This document shows positions 24,021 through 37,725 of a stretch of 64,000 nt of DNA, one piece after another. Source of the DNA: Aphrophora alni (lineage: Eukaryota > Arthropoda > Insecta > Hemiptera > Aphrophoridae); NCBI GenBank assembly GCA_963513935.1, contig OY740771.1:13607138-13671137 (forward strand), given 5' to 3'. The first letter of the stretch is position 1. Every line of letters starts with the position of its first letter. A program made the translations under genes and the position numbers. The notes beneath the pieces were generated by a model. The model did not search any database. It was not told where the DNA came from and saw only the letters and a list, made by a program, of their open reading frames with translations.

Positions 24021-24585
24021 ACTTTTTTTCCTTCTTTTTTTTACCAAAATATTGGAAAAGGTTATTCCATTCAGAGAATTTAAATATACATTGCATGTGC
24101 AAGGGAAGTTTTCTTAATCTTCCAATTTCCATTTGTTTTAAATATATCCTAAATAATTTTCTCTTAGAGCACTCCCGAGCCTTATTTTTGAGTAGATGGA
24201 AACAAATAAGTTTTCCATTAGATCGTAAAACCAAAGAGCCGCATTTGTGGATGATAAGCGTTACAGTCGATTTAAAATAAGGTAAAAGTTTTGGTTTTTA
24301 TTTATCGGATTGAGGGTTTTCAAAGGTTGTTCCAATTTAAATCAAAATAACTAAACACAAATTTTATTTTACAATATAGTGTATCAAATTTCATGAAGAT
24401 TGGCTTCAAAGTTGAATAGCAGTTCTCATGAAAAAGAAATGGCCTAAAACGCTTTCTAAAGGTAGAGAACGGTGTAAGGGGAATACAAACTAACAAAGAG
24501 GAGTTACATGACCACCTTGTGGTTAGGACATCTAGAGCGAATGGAGAAAGGAATCAGTGGTGAAGAAAGTACTCTCAGGGGTACA
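24021..24585. other. Unassigned sequence
   Basis: Overlapping frames on both strands at 24004-24280 show no recognised protein. Confidence 0.35.
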
Positions 24586-24790
24586 TTTTAGTGAGTACGG
24601 ACTTGACAATCTCAAGGGATGCTAGATGGATCTAAAACTTTGTTCATGTAGTCTTTGGTTAGATCCTTATCTTCCATCTTTCCTATCAGGTCTCTCTTAT
24701 TCTTATCGAACCCAGAGACTATTAAAATATTCGAAGGTAAGGATCGTTATTTTATCTTCATTTTTAAAAGGCTATGGATGACCAAGAAGT
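24570..24790 (-). repeat. Family B repeat copy
   Basis: GCTAGATGGATCTAAAACTT, ATGTAGTCTTTGGTTAGATCC, TCCATCTTTCCTATCAGGTC, GAGACTATTAAAATATTCG and GGATGACCAAGAAG are the reversed B order. Confidence 0.65.
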
Positions 24791-25800
24791 GTTTTGTTTA
24801 AACAGCAAAAGCGGTGGTAAAGAGTATTGGTGGTGGGAGGCTGAAGATCCCGTAAGAGATATGACTGTATGACTTAGAGTAAGGTCTAAAAGTGATGGGG
24901 TTCTTACGATGAAGAAGATAACTAAGGGAATTCTTTGAAAAGACCAAGCAAACCTGGAGTTCTATCGCCAAAGGATAAGGACATGACGCGTTCTAAAAAT
25001 ATGTTTTTTTATTATTTTTTATTTTAGACTACCATGGACTACGTTAACATAACCTCAATTTTTTCCCGTCAGAACTCCTTCATCCTCTAACTAGGTTTCT
25101 GTTTGTCCTGTATCTACATGACCGTTTCTTTCGGTCCTCTTTGCCATCAGATCCTTCTCCAATACTAGTTTTCCACATGAACCCGTTAACAAAATTTTTT
25201 TCTAGTGAAATTACAATTTGGAAAACAAAAAATATTACCGAGTTATGGTACCTTTTGAAAAGCTGCCAGTTTGAAACTTGTGAAAATAATTCGACAAACT
25301 ATGATTATCTAGACGATGCTAATCGAAATGCTTTTTACCTTTAAAAAATAGGCTGATATCTGTCAATTTGATCTGTTATAGAAGCCACATACTTGTTTAT
25401 CAAAGCTAGACTCCGTTTACTCTAAAGATAGAAGAAAAGAGTAAATCAATCCTTATCCTCATTTATAAATTTAACCAAACATTTGTTATTTTGATGCAAC
25501 AGCACACGGTGGGCTTCATTTACTCACCAAACTCCTCCAGTTTCTCATACCTACCTCGACAAAGTCTACAAAAACGATCCATCTCCATTTTCCTTTGTTG
25601 TTTTCTTTTTCCACACAGCCAACCATTCCAATTACTCTAGTTTAATCTATTCTCTCAATATTTCCTAACCATAATATTTTCTGAGCTTTTAAGATTCGGA
25701 GAACATTTTGATTTCTCTAATAGTGTTTACTTTTTATTTTTGTCTTACCCTCGAATTATCTATTCTAGTTATTTTATAATGATGGATTGTTCATATTATT
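24791..25800. other. Unassigned sequence
   Basis: No gene or repeat recognised; the 67-codon frame at 25141-25344 is unassigned. Confidence 0.35.
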
Positions 25801-25805
25801 AATAT

Positions 25806-25905
25806 GATTTAATCGGACATTGGCCATCATTTATGTATATAAAACTAACACAAGACGTTTCGAAGCTATAAATCAACTCTCGTTATCAGTGTAAAAATAG
25901 AACAT
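25806..25905 (-). ncRNA. Family A 3' end with hammerhead-like motif H7
   Basis: On the minus strand CTGATAA (25889-25883), C, GAGAGT...AGCTTC, GAAAC, ACGT, C, then GTTAGTTTTATATACATAAA and TGGCCAATGTCCGATTAAA. C3 here faces A8, a mismatched intermediate between the two core types in the window. Confidence 0.5.
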
Positions 25906-25984
25906 AAAAGAGGAAAACTATCCTACTAGCCAAGACCATTATGGAAATCGGAAATATCCTTCTACTTTAAATACGGCTGAAATT

Positions 25985-26400
25985 TTGCCGCTTATTCCAC
26001 AAATGGGAATCATGACGCGATTGAGAACTAAATTCTTTGAAGGGAGGAATAGTTTGTTTACCCTAATAAGCAGGACAACTTTCTCTTGGTTCCATCCCTT
26101 TAAAATCAGTTCCTTACCGTCCTTTGTGTAGTGTAAACCTGTGTGTGGTGGTTTTATTTAGTCTTAGCTTTGACTGCTCAGGCCTAGTTTTAAGTATGAG
26201 TTCTTTTCTTAGGTTATAGATTTAATTTAGTTTCCAACACCCTAGGATATATTGGTGTTTTTTCTTTCATGTTCTAGTTTTATACTTGATAACGAGAGTT
26301 GATTTATACTCTCGAAACATCGTGCGTTAGTTTTCTATACATAAATGATGGCAAATGTCTGAGTAAACTATATTAATCTCTATTATCAATAGAAAGTTGA
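25985..26400 (+). mobile_element. Family A repeat, copy 2
   Basis: Shares all ordered blocks with 1497-2160 but lacks the ~150-bp internal insertion, so it shows the uninterrupted form. Starts GCTTATTCCACAAATGGGAA and ends after GATGGCAAATGTCTGAGTAA. It has no open frame of useful length. It ends with motif H8. Confidence 0.65.
26283..26324 (+). ncRNA. Hammerhead-like motif H8 (UUGAUAA type, best stem II)
   Basis: TTGATAA (26286-26292), extra C, stem II GAGAGT (26294-26299) pairing perfectly with ACTCTC (26308-26313) around an 8-nt loop, then GAAAC (26314-26318), AT, C and GTG. TAC/GTG pair as a short stem I. Core U3-A8. Confidence 0.55.
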
Positions 26401-27500
26401 CCTTTAGGCCTACACCACGGGCATTTTATGGGTTAAAAAACTGGTTAAAGTTTAACCTAAGAAACTGAAAATCTAAACGCCAAAAAGAAGAAGGAGAAAA
26501 TATACTACATTCAAAAAATTTAAGAAATGTGATACAACCCAAATAAAGAATTAAGACTCTCAAAAAAATATTTCTTTCTTTTTACCTCCCTTTGCAAAAC
26601 ATTCCAATTAAATAAATTAACATATAAATTTCTAAAACAAACAAGTTACACTAAATCCAATGATAAAACAAGTTGAAAAATATAAATTGAATTGGAGTTA
26701 ATTAAATATTTGATTATTTACGAAACGAACTGTAAAGTAACGCAATCAAAAGGATTTAATGGAATCTACGAAACAGCTTAATTAGAAAGATTAATCCTTT
26801 GTGATCTATTTATTTCCCTTAAATTGTAATTTGTCAGTGAAACTCAGTGACGAACGCATAATGGATTAATAATATGAATTAATATTTAAAAGAATTAATG
26901 GATTCGCGGGGATTTCATGGCTGGTAAATTAATGAAACATTGAATCGGAATTGATACTTAATTAGATGAATAAGCCAAAAGAATTTTTAATTTAGTTGAT
27001 GTTGAAAATTAAATTCGTGTTAAAAAAAAGTTCGAAATTTCGTAGGATATAGTTGTTCCCAACGGGATGTGAAACGTCATCAATTAATTAAAAATAGCAA
27101 TTAAGAATACTCATGTGGCGCTAAAAGTCTTTGAAGGGTCTCTTTTAACAGAGTAAAGTTAGGCAAACATTGAATTCACAACAGTTTAATAATGCCTTCA
27201 CAACCAAAGGTAAATTTTCTTCTTGATGTTAGATCAACACCTTAACTTTACATCCCTTTAGAAATTGAATCCAGAGTTGCTAAACAAAAGTAATAAAGAA
27301 TTACATATTTTATTTGAAATTAGTATTATTTGTAGGAACTGCAATCGCCACATGAATATGAATATATATTGAATAATGACGTTATGCTTATTTTGAATAA
27401 TGAGGTTTTAATAACTAAGTCGTCATCTTTAGTCGTTACACTCAAATCTTTGTGACGCTGAACTACAAGAATCAATAACACTGTTTTCATTGCAGTTTTC
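26401..27500. other. Very AT-rich sequence
   Basis: No supported feature. Confidence 0.4.
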
Positions 27501-27503
27501 GGG

Positions 27504-28523
27504 AATCAATAAGTTATAGTCTCGTCTCCAAGTCCGATGTCATCACAATGTAGATAATCAAGTACAACGCCATTACAATATATTCAAAGCCTTTATCAGA
27601 TGAACAAATAAAAATAATGATGTTTTTTTGCAAGAATTAATGCCACTGTATCAATCAGAAACGGGGGGGGGGGAATCAATGTAGTTCCGTCTTCAAATCT
27701 AATGTCAACACAATGTAGATAATCAAGTACAACGCCATTACAATATATTCAAAGCCTTAATCAGATGAACAAATAAAAATAATGATGTTTTTTTGCAAGA
27801 ATTAATGCCACTGTATCAATCAGCAACGGGGGGGGGGATCAATGTAGTTCCGTCTTCAAATCTAATGTCATCACAAGGTAGATAATCAAGTACAACACCA
27901 TTACAATATATTCAAAGCTTTAATCAGATGAACAAATACAAATAATGATGTTTTATTGCAAGAATCAATGTTACTGCATCAATCAGCAACGGGGAATCAA
28001 TGTAGTTCCGTCTTCAAATCTAATGTCATCACAATGTAGATAATCAAGTACAACGCCATTACAATATAATCAAAGCCTTAATCAGATGAACAAATAAAAA
28101 TAATGATGTTTTTTGCAAGAATTAATGCCACTGTATCAATCAGCAACGGGGGGGGGGGGAATCAATGTAGTTCCGTCTTCAAATCTAATGTCATCACAAT
28201 GTAGATAATCAAGTACAACGCCATTACAATATAATCAAAGCCTTAATCAGATGAACAAATAAAAATAATGATGTTTTTTTGCAAGAATTAATGCCACTGT
28301 ATCAATCAGCAACGGGGAATCAATGTAGTTCCGTCTTCAAATCTAATGTCATCACAATGTAGATAATCAAGTACAACACCATTACAATATATTCAAAGCT
28401 TTAATCAGATGAAGAAATAAAAATAATGATGTTTTATTGCAAGAATCAATGCCACTGTATCAATCAACAACGGGGAATCAATGTAGTTCCGACTACAAAT
28501 CCAATGCCATCACAATGTAGATT
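27504..28523 (+). repeat. ~157-170-bp tandem array with variable poly-G
   Basis: Units start (AATCAATGTAGTTCCG) at about 27504, 27674, 27838, 27995, 28160, 28318 and a partial at 28476. Each contains ATCACAATGTAGATAATCAA, CAATATATTCAAAGC and CAATCAGCAACGG. The G runs ending successive units are 11, 10, 4, 12, 4 and 4 long. Most of the unit-length variation is in this run. Confidence 0.95.
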
Positions 28524-28554
28524 TTAAACTTTAATGTAATAGCAGATATTTCTT

Positions 28555-28664
28555 GTTGAAACTCCATATTCAAGGATAAAATAAAGCAAAAGCTTAAAGT
28601 TTCAATTGTTTTAATAATATAAATGAGCTACAATTGTTTCGCCTTGCGGCATCATCGGGCAACT
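28555..28664 (-). mobile_element. Short insertion carrying hammerhead-like motif H9
   Basis: This segment separates the array from a further diverged unit (28665-28740). Read on the minus strand it is GCCCGATGATGCCGCAAGGC, GAAACAATTGTAGCTCATTT and onward to an AAGCTTTTGCTTTATTTTAT end. It is related to the insertion at 42130-42230. H9 has CCGATGA (one change from CUGANGA), T, stem II GCC-GCAA-GGC with a GNRA loop, GAAAC, the palindrome ACAATTGT and A. Confidence 0.6.
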
Positions 28665-28740
28665 AATGTAGATATTCAAGTTCAATGGTATTACAATATA
28701 TTTAACCCATTAGCCAGATGAACAAATACAAATAATCATA
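28665..28740 (+). repeat. Diverged unit of the upstream array
   Basis: CTAATGTAGATATTCAAGTTC, TTACAATATATTTAA and CAGATGAACAAATACAAATAA match the array unit with more differences. Confidence 0.6.
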
Positions 28741-29920
28741 TAGTTTTATTTCGTTTCAATATATTTATTGATGTTAGAAAGGGTACCAACCGTCAATCAA
28801 TTGAAACCCAGACTAACACACAATCTACACAGAAACACAATATTGTCTTGTTCATAAAATATTTTAAAAAACCTGACGCCCTAACCAAAACACAATTTTT
28901 CTAAAACACAACCTAACGCCTAAACAATTTTCTTGTGTCTTATAACCATGACAGTAGTGATATATATATAATTACAAGGTTCACAAAACCTATGTCACAA
29001 CTCTTTTAAACAAACATGCCCAATATACTACGTATACTAGATTACATCCCAATACAAATAACATTTTACAAGGCCTAAGAAACTAACTTTGATCAATGGA
29101 AAACTAGTCGACATTTTTGAAAATTTGATTCATCTAGATGTTTTTACTTAAAGTTCTTCGGCAGAACTGTTCTGTTAATCACAGATGACGTTTAAATATT
29201 TGGAAACTAAAATTAAACCGCAATCTAAAATGATCTAACAACAGAAAGATGTTTGATGAACAGAACGATCAATGATACGTTTAACTTGTAATGGATAGTT
29301 GTAGCAACACCAAGTAATGAGGTTAAGTAAGACCTTCGTATGATGTCCTAATTCTGAACACACGGATATCAAACATTTAGTCGTTACAACCCCTCGAGCA
29401 GCCCCTTCTGATTTGATAAAGGATCTAGTCCACTTTGATATGGTAATCACTGTTCCTTGTTGACGGCAAGATTTTGCAATCAAACCTTAACTCTCCCCCA
29501 CACGAAGGGTTGGATCGTAAATTTGATTCCGTAGAAGACGTGTTGGTCACTATACACCAGATTGTGCTGACGACATTCTAACAGTTAGCCCGGGGCAACC
29601 TTGAAGACAGAGAGAGGGATATAACTAACATTCAACAAATCGACGAGACGTTTCCCATTCTCCCGGTACCGTGTGTTCATCCAATAAAACAGCCTGAGTA
29701 ACGAGCTTTCATAAAGGCGAGTAAACGTCTTTCACAAAAACGTAAGGAAAAATAGCATCCAGAAATTGAGACGCCTTCAAAATGGAACGTAAACAAAGGG
29801 AATTTACTTTCTTGTTGCAATTTAGCTTGTCTCATATAGTGTTGAGAATCGTTGCTCTCTCAGAGAACGTGATGTGAACATATGGCATTGATTTTCTTAT
29901 ATGAAACAGTGCTCTGATAT
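28741..29920. other. Unassigned sequence with one 82-codon reverse frame
   Basis: The reverse frame at 29235-29483 begins MIAKSCRQQGTVITISKW and ends RSVHQTSFCC. The segment 29230-29720 is somewhat GC-richer than its surroundings and could be a retroelement relic. I recognise no domain and do not call a gene. Confidence 0.3.
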
Positions 29921-29923
29921 TCT

Positions 29924-29980
29924 TGATTTATATAAAATGTAAACGGAGTAAAATTCACTTTACATTTTATATAAAAATCA
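29924..29980. repeat. Short perfect-looking inverted repeat
   Basis: GATTTATATAAAATGTAAA and TTTACATTTTATATAAAAATC are near-perfect reverse complements around a 16-nt spacer. Could form a 19-bp hairpin. No ribozyme box is visible. Confidence 0.7.
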
Positions 29981-30149
29981 GGCGCGCAAATTGCAACTCA
30001 AAATGACCATTAAGTTGTTGGAACGAATTTTTGATGTGGAAATTGGAGTTAACCGCTCCCCTCAAATTCCTTCTCCCCACCCCTCCCCCTTTAGTAAGCA
30101 CTGTTAAGGAGATTTTTTTTGGCAGGTTAAATGATAGAATGAACTAAGA

Positions 30150-30320
30150 AGAAAGTTCTAGGAGAATTTTAGAGGGATAAGAAGGAGAGGAAGAGAGAAA
30201 TTGAGGTGGATTAATGGTGTGACTCGGAGTGTGAGGGTTTTAGAAACTGCTAAGCAGCTGCAGCCAACAGCCACCTGGCGAAATCTCGCTGAGAAGGCTA
30301 AGACAAACTACCGGTTGTAA
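30150..30320 (+). pseudogene. LINE ORF2 C-terminal remnant
   Basis: One frame reads REKLRWINGVTRSVRVLETA, then LQPTATWRNLAEKAKTNYRL and a stop at about 30319. RLRWxDxVxxDLxxLG...W...A.DRxxWRxxxxEAKxHxGL is the usual C terminus of RTE- or CR1-like LINE proteins. The match is to that pattern only, without a search. Upstream sequence is not coding, consistent with 5' truncation. Confidence 0.5.
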
Positions 30321-31000
30321 AGCTTTGGAAAGTATACAATTATATATTAATTACGAATTATTCACAAGTGTTGCTAATTATATACGAGTATTAATAAACA
30401 ATATTTTTGTCGTCAATATATGAAACGTGGTCAGAGAGTTGTTTGTATTTTTAAAAATTCAATTATCATGTATTTATCCGGACTGCGTTTTCATTAAACG
30501 TATCATAATTCAAGTACTGCTGTAACTATATTTGTTAATATAATTAAATAAAAGCTAAAACATTGCACAAACGTTCTCACTCGCACATCCTCAAAACAGT
30601 ATATAAATATATATAAAGTATCAGTTCGGTAGTTATCGATCAAGAAATATAACCTACCACCCTTAAAAAAATATTTATATATTTAAATAAGGGTTAAAAC
30701 ATCCCTATAAATCACTTAATTGATGCTATAAACATGTGCTACAAAGCTAGGTCTAAAGAGTAAAAACCAACAACGAATAGAAATGTGATTAAAAAAGTTA
30801 TCAGATTTAGTTTTCTCTGTGAGATCTAGCCTTAGACTTGTGTTTGTTTCTTACATTTATTTATTGTTTTAGTGTCCAACATAGCCCTAAACTACTTGTA
30901 AGCTATACAACATCCAATGAGTCTTGTGGTTAATAAAAATATGAAAGAAGTAATCCCCAAATCACAAATAAAACACAAACACAATTAACGTTATAAACTC
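30321..31000. other. AT-rich sequence
   Basis: AACATTGCACAAACGTTCTC (30562-30581) is shared with 17.63 kb. Nothing else is recognised. Confidence 0.35.
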
Positions 31001-31004
31001 TTAT

Positions 31005-31045
31005 GTACGTTTCGGTAATATAGCTACCATCCTCTAAGGTATATA
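31005..31045 (-). ncRNA. Hammerhead-like motif H19, weak
   Basis: On the minus strand TAGAGGA, T, GGTA...TACC stem, GAAAC, ACGT, A. Two of the core box bases differ and stem I is not evident. Confidence 0.3.
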
Positions 31046-31199
31046 GACAAATACTAAACTAAATGTAACAGTGAGACGTAGAGCTGCTCTCCCCTCCACA
31101 TTGGTCAAACAGATTTCCCCGCCTACCTAGAAAGTGGGAGGGGCGACGTGCCGCTTAATCCAACTACTCTAATTTAACTTACAAGTAAGGAGTTTCAAA

Positions 31200-31202
31200 A
31201 AC

Positions 31203-31278
<76 letters not shown>
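31200..31278. repeat. (AC)n-(AT)n compound microsatellite
   Basis: AC from about 31200 to 31257 with one early CG, then AT to 31278. Confidence 0.97.
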
Positions 31279-31499
31279 GAGAAAATACAATTTTAAGTTC
31301 TCTAATACAACTAATATTAAAAAATGTAAAACAACTATCATATGTATTAAGAAAATGCATGTAAAAATTAAATATTAAAGCAAAAAATGTGTTATTTAAC
31401 TCGGTTTAAAAAAGAAAATACTGAAGAATTCGGAGCCTTATCAAAATTCAACAACAAATGATTTTCAGCTTTAACGTTAAATTACAAAGCTTTCCAACA

Positions 31500-31690
31500 A
31501 TTATTTGTTAATTTTGTTGGTGTTTTATGTGTGGTTTGGGGATCACTTATTTCATATTGTTGGTGTTTTCATTTTTTTTATATTCTAAGTTTTTCACTCG
31601 ATAACGGAAGTTGATGTATATTCTTGAAACGTTGTGATTTAGTTTTTAAATACACCAATGATGGGAAATGTCCGATTAAACCATATTAAT
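31500..31690 (+). mobile_element. Family A 3' end, copy 3
   Basis: TTTTTCACTCGATAACGG, hairpin, GAAACG, then ACCAATGATGGGAAATGTCC and GATTAAACCATATTAAT align with the A 3' end. Confidence 0.55.
31594..31637 (+). ncRNA. Hammerhead-like motif H10, compensated stem I
   Basis: TCAC (31594-31597) pairs with GTGA (31634-31637). The sister copy H2 has ACAC with GTGT, so both sides changed together. Core TCGATAA has U3-A8 but C at position 4. GAAAC at 31626-31630, palindrome ACGT, then T. Confidence 0.5.
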
Positions 31691-33765
<2,075 letters not shown>

Positions 33766-33894
33766 ACGAAATAATTTTATTTACCAGTATACGTTGTATA
33801 TGTTTATTTATTATTAAAATAGAATTGGGTTTTACCCCCTAGACATTTCAGCCTATAAGACTTTTTGTGTACTTCTTAAATTCCTAACTAGCTT

Positions 33895-34480
33895 ATGTCT
33901 ATTTCTTTGGTTAGGGTCAGGATTTTCATAGCAAGGTTGCTTGAAAATCGCATCTGCGCCGAAGATCATTTGTCTTATACGTCCTAAAGCTTCTCATTTT
34001 CGAACTATATGTTCTGCAGTTTCTAGGTGCTGATTACATAGTCTGCATTTCAAGTTTCCTTGGTGTTAAGATGCTTCTTGAAAGCTCCACGCCCTGATAC
34101 AAAGTTTAAGATTTTCCTCTGATTTGTTTTACTTTGTGAAGTGACGAATTTAGAGAGATTCAGATCTGGCTGGACCAGTACACCGTATTTTTACCGTAGA
34201 GTGTTTTATCCATCGTTCCTCAATTTCTGAGTTTAGCCATTGTTTTAAACTATCTTTTGCTACGGCTTTAGTTATTCCGCATACAAGTTCTGGGCTTTAA
34301 AGGATCTCTTGGTCCCATTTTTTGCCAGTTTAGGGTAACTTTGATATTGGGCAAAAAATTCGACTTCAGTCATCCTTACGTTTCTTGGCCTCGGGGAGTC
34401 GATAAATTGGTTTTCGTTCACGTCTGTAAGAAACCACAAATTTAAAGATTTATTTAACGTTACCAACATTCTCTACGATG
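33895..34480 (-). pseudogene. Non-LTR retrotransposon ORF2 3' end, reverse strand
   Basis: Read on the minus strand, a frame of 65 codons (34469-34272) is followed by KDSLKQWLNSEIEERW, KIRCTGPARS and then CRLCNQHLETAEHIV with ALGRIRQMIFG. The CxxC...ETAEHIxxxC...LxxxR pattern is the zinc-binding tail that follows RNase H in R1/I/Jockey-group LINEs. Several stops break it. Only this 3' end survives, and upstream reverse transcriptase sequence is absent. Confidence 0.55.
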
Positions 34481-34484
34481 ACAA

Positions 34485-34805
34485 AAAGCGAAGTTATTGT
34501 TAAAAATATAATTTCGAAAATTTAATATTCGTATAGTTACGACATCTGGTAGATCAAATCACCCACAGAGCGTAGCGACCTTCAAATATGTACGAGGCAC
34601 TGACACGAGCGAAACGAGTTGAAACTTTTTATTATACCAGCATCACGAGGCAGATTAGGTTTAGATGATGTCAAAAAAGTAGTGATTACACAATTAAACC
34701 TGTGAAACAACTGTTTTAAACAAACTTATCCTGCTGGATATAACTCCTCGATCTACCAATAGACTCCTAATTAAAATTTATTACAAGGCCCCAAATAATA
34801 ACTTT
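34485..34805 (+). repeat. Dispersed repeat with TCGTATAGTTACGACATCTGG
   Basis: GAAGTTATTGTTAAAAATATAA, CGTATAGTTACGAC, GAGCGTAGCGACC, AGATCTACCAATA-type and TTACAAGGCCC blocks recur at 53590-53900 and, reversed, at 56450-56650. Class unknown. Confidence 0.45.
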
Positions 34806-35800
34806 TGGGGATTACATTTAGATTGTATTACATTGTATAATGCGTCTGGGTATGTACCATGATGGTTTTCTAACGATTTCTTCTTATAATTTGTTGTTTA
34901 TAGAAAGACAAAACAAACGCAGATGTTTTTAATTGAAACGTATCAATAGATAAAGTAGGAAGATTGTAATTCAAGAAACCTCAGCGATTATAATCCGTTT
35001 GTTTATATTCAATTAAATTAAATCCAGATGAAGTATCCTTCAAGAAATATCAGTTTGTACCACGCTATGATAAAAAAAATTAGATAAAATTAGCAAAAGA
35101 ACTTCCTTTAGGTCGTGTGTGCATAAGATCCCAGCTTCGATCGCGGTTGGAACTTTCGGTTTTGACCATGTATAGTGGAATACCGATAGACATATGGGAA
35201 CACTTCCTGAATGGTCTGTCTACCTGATGACAAGCTGTCTATCAACCATAGGCCTATATCGAGCAGTTTTCCTAAAGAATTACTTATTTAGTTTACCAAA
35301 AAATAAGAAATTGACTATAACAGGACGCAAATCAACCAACCTACGTGTAACGTGAAGAAGACATGAAAACATCCAATTGTCCCTAGACATGTTCATTACC
35401 AAAATTCATAGGAATATTTCTTCTTCTATGATTTCTTTCGAGATTATGAAATGGTAATTCTGTTGCGACATCAAGGTACTGACTCAGCCCCATCATACAA
35501 TGTACGACAATCAAATCCTTTAAATGTAATGCTAAAAAACTTGCTAAATTGGGCCTTGTAGGAAATGTTAAATGGTATTGTTACATTAGATGGTTTTATC
35601 CAGTAGGGTGAGTTTGTTCCTGTTATTATGGTAATTAGTGTTTACATTAACTTATTTTAATATTTCTAAAATTATTTATCTTGGTTTAAATGTGTATTTT
35701 TGTTAATACCGTTGTTACTTGCACCTTGTTTCGGGCGCACCCGATTTGAGAAACTTTTTTTATGATCGTAAAGGGTCAAAGAAGGGTACACTAATCCCAA
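34806..35800. other. Unassigned sequence
   Basis: GGGCCTTGTAGGAAATGTTA (35550-35569) and CCAGTAGGGTGAGTTTGTT (35600) relate to the repeat at 56460. No gene recognised. Confidence 0.35.
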
Positions 35801-36123
35801 CATCCAAACTGAGCAACTTGCCCCTCAGGTAGACAAACGGAGGGCAAGTAAGTGTGGCGCTTAGGGATGCGCGGTATGTTAACGCCTGGACGTAGTAACC
35901 TAACCTAACCTTAACCTGATTTAGTATTTTGTAGTTGATAAGAATAGGTTTGTATAAGTGTTAAATAATTTCTTTACATTCCAAAATCTGTCAAGCGCAC
36001 GTCAAAGGTCTACCGCTAGTTGCTCAGTTCGGACGTTGGTGGTCAGAACCCTTTTTGGCATGTTGCTCAGTTCGGATGTTGCTTATCCCTACCTGATCAG
36101 GTAAAAGTTGCTCAGTTCGGACG
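35801..36123. repeat. Clustered 17-mer GTTGCTCAGTTCGGACG
   Basis: Plus-strand copies at 36019-36035, 36062-36078 (one change) and 36107-36123; a reverse copy at 35801-35817 (one change). Spacing of the three direct copies is 43 and 45 bp. The segment is GC-richer than its surroundings. Confidence 0.8.
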
Positions 36124-36695
36124 AGCCGCTTGTTTCTTTTAAATGTTTTATTTAGTTTGTAAGTACTATGTATATAATGTTATTTTAATATTGATTGAAG
36201 ATGGTATACTATGTATAAGAGTACAATGTTACAACAATAAATAGAATTGAAATTGTTTAAAACACTTTTTACAGAGGTTTACTGAACCTTGTCACTACTT
36301 TCTAAACGTCAGTTAGGTCCTGACTAACGTCATCAATTCGCATTAGTATTGAATTGAAAAATCTCAATTCGCTTCGCTCGTATTAGTATCTTGGCTCTGG
36401 CAGTCCTCAAAGATGTATATATGTGAAGGACTCCATTACTAACCTCATATCAGTGACACGGTCAGGTTAACTATATAAATATCCCATTTCCCTTGGAGGT
36501 TAGGATTTGAAATTACACTTTGACAAAAACTTCACGTTTGAGATTGTACCATTACATGTGTAATCGAAAATAAGTTGACATTTTCAGTTTATTCTGTAAC
36601 AATCTGTCAACTATAACAGATTTCATTGGGTTTTAAGTTGTTGAAGTAATTTTCTAGGCATTGTAATATAGAACTCTATATAGCTTTGCTTTTCT
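36124..36695. other. AT-rich sequence
   Basis: No supported feature. Confidence 0.35.
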
Positions 36696-36699
36696 TTAT

Positions 36700-36840
36700 T
36701 TTCCTTGTTTTTCGTTTTGGTTTCTTCTTTTAAGAAAAGGATGAAATAACATAAAACCCTTGAATACCCTACATGTCGGGTCGGACGAGAACATGAGTCA
36801 AACAAAATTCATTGTATCTCTTAAAGAAAGTGAAAGGAAA
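36700..36840 (+). repeat. Family B repeat, eroded copy
   Basis: CCCTTGAATACCCTACATG and GGTCGGACGAGAACATGAGTC match the B middle. Confidence 0.45.
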
Positions 36841-37295
36841 ATTTAAACCATTTTAAAAAACATAATTTTCTAAAATTATAAAAAAACATGTAAATAATTT
36901 TTTTTTATATTTAACAATTAAAATTAATCCCGTTTTTACTTCACTGTAATACTCTTTTAATATATCCTCAAACGAAAACATATAAATGGACAAAGCTATT
37001 GATTTTATAGGATCTGAAATGGTGTTGTGGTCAACCGCCAAGAATACAAGGTTCGTCTGTGTGGAAAGAGATATCGGCGGAGTTCAGATAGAGATAGATT
37101 TCAACTTAACAGACGTATCGATTTCTTGAACGATTTAGACTGTTCTAGTCAAGGTTTCTTATTTAAACAAATACAAGCATATCGGATGAGATTTTAATAA
37201 ATGTGGATGAAGACAAATTTTGTTGACGAATGCATTCAGGTGTAAATGTGTTTTTCTCGTTGTTTAAACCTAACCTAACCTCCCGTTCATCAACG

Positions 37296-37298
<3 letters not shown>

Positions 37299-37344
<46 letters not shown>
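37299..37344. repeat. (AT)23 microsatellite
   Basis: Uninterrupted, directly upstream of a B copy and downstream of CCTAACCTAACC at 37269. Confidence 0.95.
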
Positions 37345-37346
<2 letters not shown>

Positions 37347-37500
37347 TATAAAATAAAGACTCTCGAATACTCTAATAGTGTCAGGGCCGGAAGGGAACAA
37401 GAATCGGTCATAGGAAAGCCTATAATAAAATATAAAAAAAATTGTGTAGATCTAACTAGTTTTCTACTGGATTATCACGGCGTACTATTAGAGTAAGCCA
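37345..37500 (+). repeat. Family B repeat copy
   Basis: AATAAAGACTCTCGAATACTC, TAATAGTGTCAGGGCCGG, GAACAAGAATCGGTC; ends near AGTAAGCCACTGAGG. The (AT)n tract sits in the A-rich linker position. Confidence 0.65.
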
Positions 37501-37589
37501 CTGAGGGTAAGGTTTTGTAAAACACATGTTTTTCCTGTCAGAAGGGATTTAAATCGCTTTTGTTACCCTGTAAGGCTTCCGGTTTGCCT

Positions 37590-37725
37590 AAAATCTAGCT
37601 TTCTCACTTGATGTGTTCCAGGATCAATCTTTGCGGGTGCTCAAAAAGTTACGATGTTGAGCCAACAACGTGTTAAAACGTCGCCAAGTAGCGAATTTCA
37701 GTTACGAAGACTAGACGAAGGGTGA
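37590..37725 (+). mobile_element. tRNA-derived SINE copy
   Basis: GATCAATCTTTGCGGGTGCTC (decayed B box side), then CAAAAAGTTACGATGTTGAG and GTAGCGAATTTCAGTTACGA. Confidence 0.55.

Noticed and set aside
27504..28523. Array of ~160-bp units considered as a CRISPR
   Set aside because: The whole unit is repeated, with no unique spacers, in a eukaryotic sequence.
29650..29700. GAGACGTTTCCCATTC considered as another hammerhead-like copy
   Set aside because: No CUGANGA-like box or stem II in register.
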